Assembly (NCBI GenBank): GCA_963681505.1
Contig: OY811975.1
Coordinates: 4,280,345-4,344,344, forward strand
Direction: 5' to 3'
Length of the DNA stretch: 64,000 nt
Source of the DNA: Eunapius fragilis
Lineage: Eukaryota > Porifera > Demospongiae > Spongillida > Spongillidae
The notes beneath the pieces are model-generated. The model was not told the origin of the DNA. It did not search any database and worked only from the letters and a program-made list of their open reading frames with translations. Position 1 is the stretch's first letter. Every line of letters begins with the position of its first letter. Both the position numbers and the translations under genes were made by a program. Positions 47,851 to 59,090 of this stretch are shown here, piece after piece.

Positions 47851-48138
47851 CAGAATTTGGTTTTCATAGAAAGGAATCAATACTCTGTTAGGAGATGTAG
47901 AAATTGGATTTATAATACACTTCTTTGTAGAATTATGTAATCCAATCAACCTTCGAGTCACATAAATACGCCCTTTTTTGAGGGTGTATACTCGGGTCCG
48001 ATGTATAAACACATTGCATCGTTGTATTGATCTATGAGCGCTATTATATGCAACTTTCAGAATTTTTGGACTTTGCGCAATAATTTATTTTCGCCACAGA
48101 CCAAGTTTATAGGATAGCGGGAGATGCGTTAACCATGC

Positions 48139-49545
48139 ATGCAAAGACCGTTTTTAAAAAATCAACCTAAAACTAACAATATTGATACCATGAGAAATAA
48201 AAAAATGTATGATATACCTATCAGAAAATGCATATACTATTGTCTTCTTAATAATGTTTCTATTGAAACTGCTGCAACAGTAATAGAAATGGTAGTTAAA
48301 GAAATGACTGGAGATTGCGTACAAAGCCTTCCAAGTGTGGCTACAATCAGTCGTATGGCCTATGAGATGGGTGTGTTAAGTGACATCCAGTCTGGAGAAC
48401 TCTTAGTTACACAAGATAACATAACATTAGCATGGGATGCAACATGTATTGATGGTTCACATATCAATGAGGTACATATATGTGCCCCTGGAGGAAAAGC
48501 TAATGTGTTGCAGATAAACGGATGATTATTATACCCACATTGCCAATTCGATAAATGATGCTGTTATGGCATATTCAGCCTGCGTTAATTTAGATGTAGT
48601 TTCAAAAATTAGCTCATAATCATTTACAATGTACTATGAGTGATAGGGTTAGTGTCAATCACTGTGTATGGTTAAACTAGAAGAACTGTTTCAGCACTCA
48701 CTTTTAGAGTTAAAATGTAATGTGCATCCACTGGATGGTATATCAAATAAGATTAGAAGTACATTAAACGTATATGACAATGACAATGGGATACAAAGTT
48801 GCACATTTGGCAGTGATTGTGCAGTGGCTTTAAGTACTTTTTGCATTGTGAAAATGTTAAGCCATGCAGGGACTGTTATTTGATATGTAGGAAATCGATT
48901 CAATGTTTTATTTTGGCTGGAAATTTTTTTAAGATCAAAGATAGATTATTGTACTATCTGCAAAATATGTGTTACTGCAAAAACAGTTTGAAGACTAGCT
49001 TAATTAATGATTTACAGAATAAATCGATAATTCAGCTAAGAGTACTAGGATTGATTGGAAAATTCATAACTGGGCCTTGGATGAAGATCCTTTACAGTAA
49101 TAGCGAATGTAAGGCAAACCTTGATATGGTTCCCATGATTAAGATGTGCACAATAACATTGCGAGACCTGATACAGCAACCAACTTTCTTTCTAACTGCA
49201 ATATCAAATGTCTTTGGAGAGAAGCTAAGTGAAGAGGATGAGACTCTACTGTGTTTGCAAGCACAATTATCCAGTGATGAGGAATCCCAATTTAATGAAG
49301 TTATGAGCTTGGCTGTAAGAAGCCCTCTAGAAGTTCTTTGAGCATCAGCTGGAACCATACCTGCATGGTTCTCTCAATAACCCATCAAATGATATGCTAG
49401 CAAGAAGTCAAGCCGCTCCAGTGCATAATATGCTGTCTGAACGTACCCCAGTGTCTTTCTTATCATTAATTACCTGGGGCAATCTGATCTTTAATTTATT
49501 TGAATCATTCAAACGGACGTCAAGAAATTTAGTTTAATGCATAAT
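48139..49545 (+). pseudogene. degenerate transposon-type ORF, family not recognised
   Basis: Three ORF pieces (48139-48525, 48535-48680 region, 48668-49341) belong to one protein split by frameshifts. Landmarks: TLAWDATCIDGSHINEVH, SDRVSVNHCVW, LELKCNVHPLDGI, LRVLGLIGKFITGPWMK. A WDAT strand followed by SDR...N and CxxHPLD looks like an RNase-H-fold integrase core, but I cannot name the family. It may be part of the preceding element or a separate one. Confidence 0.5.
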
Positions 49546-50689
49546 ACATCGATAAATACACATTACAATTTCACTAAGAAAATAGTATTTCTTCCTTAAA
49601 TGCAGATTACTTGTGTAGATCTACAACATGGCATTCTTCATATCAAATTTGGAATCGAAATGTTGAAAGACAAAAATCTTATGACCGTTTGAATATATAC
49701 ATTACCGCGATCACAGTTTTATAATATCTTCGCATCACTCACCATACATTGTTTTATCGGTACTTAAAGGCCCGTTTCTCCGGTTAGGATTAAGCTACAA
49801 AAAAGATAAAAACTGTTTTGAAAACCATTCAATATGGTCTTTAAACTGATGCATTTAGTTATGCATGAATGTTTGTTTGAAACTTTTTGGTAAAGTACCT
49901 ACTTCATGGCAGTACATATCATCATCTAATGTAAATTACGACGATGATGAAACAAGTTTTTCCGTGCATGCTATTTTAATAATAGCTTTTAAAAGCAACT
50001 CTGAGAGCACTCACCAGATACTTGAGTTGTGGCATCTTTCTGGTCTATCTCATCAATAGACGAGCTCAGACTCATAGAGCGTGGACGCTTATAGCGGCAG
50101 CCAACTTGGGATCTTCGTGGCATGGCTGCATAATCATGTAAGGGCAAACTGTGAAACTTAGTTGCAAAAATCGCAGCAACACAACATCATGTGCATGAAT
50201 GTAATTTATATATTTATTAACACCCACCGAACACCTATGTGTACTTGGTTTGCGGTTTGGTTTACGTCCTTCTTGTTCAGTGTCTGGACCAGAGGGATTA
50301 CAGCCAAACCCATTCAATTGCACGCTCTTGATTAGTTAATAGAGGATGTATACAAAAGGCTGAAGCCGCAAAATATATCCATTAACACCATGACATGGCG
50401 AAAATTTTTTAGGCATACAGTGATAGTTTTTCACTGATTATAACTTTACTATGGATCGCCAAAAAGATTACAAGATTGTTTTCGAAATAGCAACCTACGC
50501 TTACGCAGCAAGAATCATCGCTCATAATCAGACGATGGAAAAAATGAGTAACAACCTTACATTAAAGTTTCGTACCGTAGAGTTGACCGTAGTATGCCCT
50601 AGAACAATTCACAGCTTTCAACATTCAGAAACACATGTAGTTACGTGAGCGTGCGTGTGATAATTTAAATTTCATGTCCATTGGAAAGG
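49546..50689. other. no gene recognised
   Basis: AT-rich. Short ORFs at 49865-50059 (+), 50072-50323 (-) and 50451-50648 (+) show no domain I can name. The minus one has NPSGPDTEQEGRKPNRKPST, which may be transposon-derived. Confidence 0.4.
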
Positions 50690-51045
50690 GTCTATAGGAC
50701 TAGCATTGGATTTAATATTAAATAGATGTTTTGTATCTAAATGTCCAAAATCCGATCCATTCGAACTGGCATGTGAAATCAGGGTGTGATATTTGCAGTG
50801 TTCAAACTCTTTTATTTGGCTTTCAAACCTATGTATGAGTATATATGTAGACAGGCATACAGCAGGGACAACTATCGGTACGCTGCAAGCCAGCTTGAAT
50901 TGCAGACATAAACGGCTACAACCGCACGTGCATGTAAACTGTTTTTACGACGTTATCGATAGTCGGAATGAACACAGGAGCGGAAGGGGAGGGGCATTTT
51001 GGTTTGTTCACGTGCTGAGTGCATGCAGTTTCGGCAGGCGGCGCG

Positions 51046-51053
51046 TATAAATA
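51046..51053 (+). promoter_or_regulatory. TATA box of PLD copy 2
   Basis: TATAAATA about 50 bases before the ATG at 51103, in a position matching copy 1. Confidence 0.55.
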
Positions 51054-51102
51054 CGATCCCGTGAGTTGTATCACATTATACGTGATTACTCACCAGTGAT
51101 CG

Positions 51103-53466
51103 ATGTGGCCAGTTGTGATATTCGCTGCCGCAGTCACCTTTGCCGTCGGGTGTGGTGGTGATTCTGCACCCTGCTACGACCACCAGAACACGACTTACAA
51201 GGCCACCTTTGAACCGGCCTCCTGCGACACGCCATGTACCGTGACTCCCTTCTTCTCGCCAGACACTTCTGTGACGACGTACGTGGACCTCATCGCTTCT
51301 GCGACTGAAGCTATCGACATCTTTACTCCCGGTAAGCCTTGATATGTTCGATATTATGATAATTATCTGAATACAAAATCTAGGCCTGTTGGCGTGCATG
51401 CGTCCAGATATATATATCTCTGATGCCTCGTTTGTCTTTTTTTGAATTTATCTTCGCGAATGTTGTGCATACAACTGCGAGTGTTTCAATGCGCCGCCTT
51501 TATAAAGCGATTTGTTGTGATGATACAACATTGAAACTATTCCATTGACGGGTGCACGCAGCTGGTTGATCATATCAGTCGCGTTGTACATGTGAATTCT
51601 CCTCCCTCGAGCGAGCAAGCACGAAGCGATTTAGTCATCATACAAAACAAAAATTAGGCTACAGCGGTCATGGTTCACCACAAGCCGTTCATGTGCATGT
51701 GGCTGGTACAGTTAAAGATGCCTCAAACGTTAGATGTATGCAGTTGCCCGTCGAATTTATCGATCTATTTGTCTGTGCATGAATCTTTGGACTTGCATAT
51801 CTGCCCATTGCTATGTGTATGACCTTTGTACCGTAAGTTGAAATTTGTCTGTGCATGCATGAAGCTTCCCACCTATGGACTTACATTAACTGTAACAACA
51901 TCTATTTTTGCATGCATGAATTTTGGAATTTCAATTTCCAACAATTTGAACGTAATCTGCCAGTGAACTGTAACCACATGTATCTGACCTTTTGTACATC
52001 CTGCGTGACCTTCATGCTCCCCCATTTTTCTCATTCCCCATTTTTCTCCTCCACACAAAGATTTCAGCAGCTGGGGTTCGTGCACCAATCACAACGGAAC
52101 CTGCGGCGGAAATTGCGTCGGGTGCACGCTAGAGGACCAGAGGAACGAGTCCTTCCCGGTGTTCCCCGCCCTGCTCAACGCCGTGCACCTGAACAACGTG
52201 ACCGTGCGGCTCCTCATCAACGACTTCAACGTTCCGACGTGTCAGGGAATGATAGCCCCACTGGACTGGCTCGCCTTGAACGGCATCGCGATCAGGCTGT
52301 ACACCACCACCACGTTTCTGCACTCCAAATTTGTGATGATAGACCACGGCAAGAGGACCGCCATCTCTTCCGTTAACTTTAGCTACACCTCCTTTGTCGA
52401 GAACAGGGAAGCAGGCGTGGTGCTAGACCAATGCGCTTGCTCCGGCATAGGACTTTACACGGCCGTATTTGAGAGCGACTGGGATCACGGTTACGACTAT
52501 GTGGTCAACAATACTTACACGAGCTCTGAACTCGAGTACATCACCGATCCAAGCTTCATTCCGTATGCAACGCCCTTGCACCGCACGTATCCTGGTGTGT
52601 ACGTCGCACCGTTGACGTCGTACGCAAACGCGACGGTCAAGACCGCGTACACTGGACCCGACTCTGCGTATGACACCATAATGGCCGCTCTCGCCCAAAC
52701 GCGGTCGTCGCTTCAGGTCATGATTTACCAGATAACGGACGCAACGTTTTGCAACGAACTGATCAATCTGTCAAAGAAAGGAATAAACGTCACGGTGCTG
52801 GTATCGTCGTTAGTGGTAAACAAAGGAGACTACAAGCTTGCAAAGGTAATGCTCACTGATACCATAACCCTGAATACATTGTCATGATCTTCCATTTTGC
52901 CACTCCCACCCCCCCCACCCCCCCCCACCCCGGCTCCCAATGCAGCAATGTTATGACACATTGTACAACAATGGACTGAATGGCCACATCAGAAAAACAA
53001 GTCATGTTTTCAAATTTTCGCACCAAAAGTTCTGGATAATAGATAACAGTGTTGTGCACTTGAGCACAGGTAAGTCGCACAACTCCTGAAGGCCATCACA
53101 CACAGTGGGCGACAACGTTGCATGCAATTTAATGAATCCAATTATAGTTTCAGTAAAACATTATTTTACTGATGTTTTACTACAATTTTGCCATAATTCA
53201 GTTGCATGGAACATGTTGCCTAGTGTATGATGATTGAGAGTTGGGATGAAAAAATTATACTCATTTATTTAATTTTAATAGGGAATTGGAGTCCTGACGA
53301 CGTTCCCAATGCCTCCACCTTTCCACCTTACAACGAGTCAGGCACCTCAGTGTTCAGGGACATGCTGGTGGCAGTGGAGAGTCCTGGTGTCATTCAGGCA
53401 TTCCAAAATGTTTTTGATGGTGACTGGGCCATTGGCACAGACTGGATACCTGGACAGTTTGTTTGA
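51103..53466 (+). CDS. PLD3/PLD4-like phospholipase D family protein, copy 2
   Basis: Exons 51103-51331, 52061-52845, 52946-53069, 53282-53466, the first three identical in length to copy 1; 440 residues. Same signal sequence and both HxKxxxxD motifs (H164, HSKFVMID; H364, HQKFWIID), so both copies look functional. Changes are scattered and mostly conservative or surface-type: Ala to Asp after the signal, FVKNRE to FVENRE, DWDRG to DWDHG, VVSEGDYKHAK to VVNKGDYKLAK. The C-terminus reads IPGQFV instead of IPR. AATAAA at 53690. Neighbouring repeat debris separates it from copy 1 by 13 kb. Confidence 0.92.
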
Positions 53467-53689
53467 TCATGAACAAGACTATCATTTAGGTATTATTGCC
53501 ACAAAAAAAAAAATCCATGAGTAATGTAGCTAGAGGTGTTTACTGATCATGATTCACAATTCATTTTCACCATATATGGTATTACTCCTTTTATAGTGAG
53601 AATTACTGAGTTTAGAATATGCACCATTGAAAAAGGAACCTCGATAATATTAAAGTTGATTGATGTGTGCAATTGAATTGAAAATCAAT

Positions 53690-53695
53690 AATAAA
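53690..53695 (+). terminator. polyadenylation signal of PLD copy 2
   Basis: AATAAA about 225 bases after the stop, aligned with the site after copy 1. Confidence 0.5.
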
Positions 53696-54230
53696 CAAAT
53701 CCAGGCCATTGTAACTCCATCATGGACAGAACTATTTCAAGCGCGTAGTAGAAACCTAGGTATCAAATTATTTGACTTGAAAGAAAAAGTAAACATTCAC
53801 TAAGTTCCTTCTGGTGTCAATTTTGTTCCCATGATGCATTGTGTAGAGTGTGCACGTGTTTGGTGTTTTATGTACATATATGAAATGCAGTTAGGTACTT
53901 CATGTTGCTGGATTGATGTATTGCTGTAAGGCAACCATTTTGTATTTGTCCTAACTCATTAATACCTGGATTCTATTACTAGTGGCCTTTGACCTGGGCA
54001 AGGATGGCGGAAAGGCCTCAAAAGATTTTCACCATACATGGCGCTTACTTGCTTGGTGAATACTGTGACCCCCTGACCATACATGGCGCTTACTTGCTTG
54101 GTGAATACTGTGACCCCCTGCTAGATTATTGCCCATCTGTACATTGCAGTATCAGTGATTGCAGGGAACAAAGTTTTAAATGGTGCAGTTCAGTTACTTC
54201 AGTATTAACATAAATTAGCATTTTAGATTA

Positions 54231-55470
54231 AATTCATATCGAGAAATTGGCGGTCAAAAGGATTACGCGGTATTCGGTCATTGCGTAATTCGGTGTCCAT
54301 AGAAAATGTATTGACGCATTCAGAAAACTGCAGCTTACTGCAGAACAAAACAAAATATTGACTAGGTGCTCTCGGATTTGTAATGTGGGGACTATTTGGC
54401 ATATTTTGAGTAGTTTTTCGCACCTTAGGTACTTATATCCGCACTTCCACATTAATTATGCAAAGTTTCCAATGTCCATTCATTTTATCTCATTTCGTTA
54501 TTCAGTCATCGATAGTTTCCCAACCAAATGATAATTTCCTTAGGTGCTAACGGATTATATGAGAGCAGTCAGTGTACTTATTTATCATCATTTTTTCAGA
54601 GCTTAGGGCCTTCAAATCGCACTTCCGTTGAATGGTTAGTGAGACTGATACACTCCGCATACAAGACGATCATCACGTGCCCCTTATCATCAGTCGGCCG
54701 TGCCCAGACTTAGCTGTTTTTTGATGTTGTAGTTAAATCACCAATAATTATTGCTATGTACTGACTTAGCATCATGACCACATGTAGGAGTGGCTAGGTG
54801 GCACTAATTGGGAAAGACGGAGGTTGCGATTACACAAAGGAGTTTGCCACTCAGAGAATCGACATGGGCATACAACCAGACTTATATTACGGAAGGATCT
54901 TGTAAGTCTCAGAGTACTAGTTAAGTAGCATGAATGCAAAACGTATATTGGATGGTAGTGACTGTTCGTAATACGCTAAAAGGTTATATATACCGGAGCG
55001 GTAGTACATGTAAGAGCTTACACGTAGAGGTAACGTCTGGTACAAACGGCGGGAGCATCAAATATACAAGAGCTGCCATATTTCTATACGACTGACGGTA
55101 CGCACTTAATTGACCTTTCCCATTGAAAATGAATGCATCATAAAAGATTCAATACTTCTAACTTTGCAAAAGCTAGTCCGACTTTAAGTTTAAGTGCATT
55201 AGATTTGTGCCAACTGCAGCATTTGAAAACTACCATGTTTTCTCGTACAATGTCCCATGTGTGAACATACATGTACATGTATATGTACATGTATGTATAG
55301 ATGTATATATGTATGTGTGTGCGTTTATGACTATGTATGTGTGTGTGACAGTGTTTATGGCTATGTGTGTACATGTGTGTTTTATGTGCACATATGTGTG
55401 CATGTGTTTTATTTGTATGTGTGTACGTATATGTGTATGTGTGTATATGTACATGTATGTGTATATATGA
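54231..55470. other. intergenic, no gene seen
   Basis: AT-rich unique DNA, then ATGT/GTGT-rich simple sequence at 55260-55468. ORFs over the latter are artefacts. Confidence 0.5.
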
Positions 55471-55471
55471 A

Positions 55472-55602
55472 TTAGTGTTATCTATGGCAACACCTCACCA
55501 TATTTAAAAGTCTCCCGTGATCCTCCACTTCACTATACCAACTGCCTCATTCCAGGCCAGGTATGTGTAAAAGTCCGTACTTCCCTTCAGTACCTTATCG
55601 CT

Positions 55603-55641
<39 letters not shown>

Positions 55642-57160
55642 ATGCGTGCGTGCGTGCGTGCGTGCGTGCGTGTGTGTGTGTGTGTGCTACCCCTTATACC
55701 TACTTCACGAGCCTGAAATTAATTGTAGTGTAATTGGGGGAAGGAGGCTAGGGACACATTTTCCTGTCTAGCCACCCAGCTTTGCCATATTGGGTCTCCA
55801 AAATCAAAATGCAGCTTTGTGTATGAAATATACAGTAGGTTTAACCTCACCTTGACTAGGTCTCTTGTAAGAGCAATTATGGCCCGGACTCTCGTAGCTT
55901 AAAATTTTTTTACTATAGGTGTATAATCCATGTTCATGTATCTTAACTGTAGTAAGCCATATAACAGTACCTTAATTATGATTATGAACGTACAAATTTA
56001 TTTACATATCTTATGAAACCACGAGTTCATTTACCACACTGCTGTTTTTCCTCTCTTCTCCTCCACCTCTTTCTCCTTCCCTCCTCCTATCCTCCTCCTC
56101 CCTCCCCCTCCTCTCCTCCTCCCCCTTCTACTTATACCCATCCTCACACTTCTCCCTCTCCTGCCCCGAAGATGTGTGGTCTGTGAGCTCATCACTGTTG
56201 CCATGGCAGCTCTACGGGGGATGAGCCTGTCCTCTGCAGTACGGAGTTTATTAATTACCATCATTAGGAGGTATGTCTCCATTGGCGCTACATGTATGTG
56301 TCCATTGGTCCTACACATATCATGGGTGTACACAGGGGGGGGTCATTGGGTTAGAACAATCCCCCGTCCTATCCCCAAAGCGAGATCGCCTTCATCATTG
56401 AGTCTAATCAGTTTTATTAAGAACAAAATTTATTGTATGATGCGTGTATGTTATTGTAAGTTCACCTATTAACCAAATTCAACCCCCCCCCCCCCCCCTC
56501 TTCCTGAAGGCTGCGTATCCTACATGTATTGGTCTTCACTCATTGGTCCTCACTCATAGTGTTTTAAACTATCCCTGACCCTGTGGAGTCATTTTAGTTA
56601 CAGGAAGTAGGAAGAGGTGTGGTTTTAGTTAAGGGAGATGAAATGTCCACCCCCTCCCCCCATTGGGAGCACACACATCTCCTACACTTTACCTGTATCC
56701 ATACATGGAGCATATGTCACAGCAGTAAGAATGGTGGAGCCACCTTTGTGCTCCTAGATAATAACGATGTGGAGAACATTGCTCAAGAGATGGTCAGGCT
56801 TTTGTTTGTGCTGTACCGTTCCCCTCTTCCCCATCATTCCCTCCTCCCCATCATTGTGAATTGATGGGGAGGAGGCAGCAGTGATGAGAAGACATCCAGT
56901 CAGATTTTCTGGTAAGCTCTCTGAGCTCCTCCCCCCCCCCCTCTTCCCATCAGATTGGTCAGAAAAACTCCTGATGATTGAGTGGAGGTATACCCAGGTG
57001 GTCTGCCAGCAGCTCTGGTTCCAGGCTCAGTGGGCTACCTACATGACTGCCTGGTATGGACCAGGGACTGAACCCATCATACCGAACAATGTGATGTAGC
57101 TCATGGACTGTGCCAGTCACCCTTCCAACCTCCACCAGGAGAACTACTACTCAAATGTAA
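55472..57160 (+). other. unidentified exon-like ORFs on the plus strand
   Basis: Four stretches look coding. 55472-55560 reads VIYGNTSPYLKVSRDPPLHY and ends at donor GTATGT. 56173-56271 reads CELITVAMAALRGMSLSSAV and ends at GTATGT. 56700-56830 includes GGATFVLLDNNDVENIAQEM. 56955-57100 includes DWSEKLLMIEWRYTQVVCQQ and ends in a stop. Phases between them do not all fit, so exons are missing or the gene is broken. I do not recognise the family. Confidence 0.3.
55600..55686 (+). repeat. GT/GC microsatellite
   Basis: (GT)n followed by (GCGT)n and (GT)n. Confidence 0.95.
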
Positions 57161-57403
57161 AGCGTTGTGTTTTCGTCATATAATGCTTGCTAGCAGACTG
57201 TAAAGTTGTTCAGTGGTGTTTTGTATGGTGCTGACACAAGTTTGTATGTTTGTGTACCAAATGTATCAAATGTGGACAGTTGAAGAAGGGCTGGTAGTTG
57301 TATTAGCTGCTGTCTGAAAGTCACAGGTCTTTGTGGTTTCATAAGTACTGCCTCTTTAATTAGGAGTGGTGACATGTGGAAGAATTGTTATTGGTTGTGG
57401 GTT

Positions 57404-57690
57404 TTATGTAAACTTTTCAATTAAGAGGTCAGATAATTCGCTGTTTTTCTTGCTCCTAGCTCTGCATTGGCTTATATGTAAGGCACTCACTCTGCAATGG
57501 CTGCAAAGTACATGTAGGTTCTGCATTATGACATACCTCACTGAGGTCAGATCTCGCACCTCATTGTGTCGAATTGAAGGAAAGCCTCCTGATGGGCAAT
57601 TCATGGCATGCTCCACAGTATAGATGGAGCCACATATGCAATGTGATGGTAATAACGGAGGTTGCCAGCCATAGTGTAAGCAGATAGCAT
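57404..57690 (-). mobile_element. LINE-type retrotransposon fragment (C-terminal region)
   Basis: Minus ORF reads EHAMNCPSGGFPSIRHNEVR, then DLTS. This CxCG...HALxCPxGGFxxxRHNExRDL pattern is the C-terminal zinc-knuckle-like end of reverse transcriptase elements often seen in marine invertebrates (from memory). Short and broken beyond this. Confidence 0.65.
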
Positions 57691-57722
57691 CTCTAAAAGC
57701 ACTCTAGGTTCTCAGGGCCATA

Positions 57723-57813
57723 CCCAGAGGGGGTTCCGTAACCAAGGAAACCAATAAAATTGCTAGTAAAATCTGATTTTTATGGGTTTCCTTGGTTACG
57801 AACCCCCTCTGGG
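57723..57813. mobile_element. 90-bp hairpin element with 30-bp arms
   Basis: CCCAGAGGGGGTTCCGTAAC... at 57723-57752 is a near-perfect reverse complement of 57784-57813, with a 31-base AT-rich loop. Confidence 0.85.
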
Positions 57814-58355
57814 TTTCCTCAAATTGTTGGATCCCATGCTCAGGAGGCAACGAAGTTGCACAAGTGATGCATGGTATCCTCAAGAGGTATGAAGAGCTCA
57901 CTACTGTGAGGTATAGTTAGAGCAAGGTATGTCCATTTACCAGATTGTAGTACATGTTTTTTATTTTAAACACATACACCAGCATCTTTGCCATTGTGTA
58001 TGTGAGTGATGAGTGCCAGCCTTCATGCCATCGATCACAATGGCATCCTGTTTTGTGTTACTGGCCATTGAACAGTGTTTAGTAAGAAACATGCAGGTAC
58101 ATGTATGTGAGCACTGTCCATGTGTGTGGGTGGTATGTATAGTATGCAAGCACTTATATTGTTTTTCCAGCTGTAGGTTGTGTGTATGTTTGCATGTGTA
58201 TGTGATAGATAGCTAAACCACCCATTTGAGCACAGCCATTCCTATTCTCAACAAAAATCTTTATGTATGGTTGGAATTAGCCCTGGATCCAGGATTTGGC
58301 GGGGGGCGGGGGGGGGGGGGGGGGGGGGGGCACATTGATAATAAATATATGTCCC
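57814..58355. other. no gene seen
   Basis: Short ORFs only. A G run with CCCTGGATCCAGGATTTGGC at 58282-58330 resembles the termini of the CAGTGGCGGATCC elements. Confidence 0.4.
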
Positions 58356-58359
58356 CAGT

Positions 58360-58632
58360 ATTGCAACGTCCAATACCCCACCGGGTTCAAACCTACCATA
58401 ACTTTCAGTAGGAGTAATCAAATCGCTTCAAATTAAGTTTGCAAATAGAGAGGTCCCTACATGCACATTTTCCCGCCTGATATAGTGGGACACAACTTGC
58501 CGTGATAGGTACAGGAACCTCTCTACCCACAAACCGAATTTTAAAAGTGATTTGATTATAGGAGAACCGAAAAGTATTTGGCGGGTTTGAACCTAGTGGG
58601 GTATCACACATTGCAATACCCCAAAATGTATT
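58360..58632. mobile_element. imperfect foldback element
   Basis: Left arm from TATTGCAACGTCCAATACCCCAC (58358) and right arm to GGGTATCACACATTGCAATACCCC (58621) pair over about 110 bases with mismatches; GAGAGGTCCCTACATG pairs with CAGGAACCTCTCT in the inner part. MITE-like. Confidence 0.65.
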
Positions 58633-59090
58633 TCACCATACAGAAATGGTGTACTATGAAGTGTTGAGAATATAAAGTCATTAGCCTTAACCGTTCGGAA
58701 GTTATAGTTATTCAAACGCAAAGGAATATTGAGGGGCAATTTTGTTGGAAACTGTCCCATATATATAAATGTGTGCATACATGTATGTGTTTTTTGTACA
58801 TGTATATATGTGAAAATGTATGTATCAGTGTGTGTTTTATGTGTATGTGTACATGTATGTGTGCATGTTTTATGTATGTGTGTACATGTATGTATTTGTG
58901 TATGTTTCCACATGTATGTGTATTATGTACACATGTGTACTTGTATGTATGTGTGTTTTATGTATGTCTGTACATGTACATGCATATGTGTGTGCATGTG
59001 TATACAATTGATCGTTTGAAGTAATAATAGCACCATAAACAAACATGTACAAATAAAATTCTATGTTCTTGACCTTCATGTTTTCTCAGC
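58633..59090. repeat. ATGT/GTGT-rich simple sequence
   Basis: Imperfect TGTATGTGTACATG steps at 58760-59005 open Cys/Val/Met or Thr/His ORFs that are artefacts. Confidence 0.85.

Larger units (their letters stand above)
50690..54230 (+). repeat. duplicated block, copy 2 (partner 35305-38900)
   Basis: See copy 1. Small indels separate the copies, for example a shorter first intron end, and an extra duplicated stretch TACATGGCGCTTACTTGCTT at 54035-54105 found once in copy 1. Confidence 0.93.
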
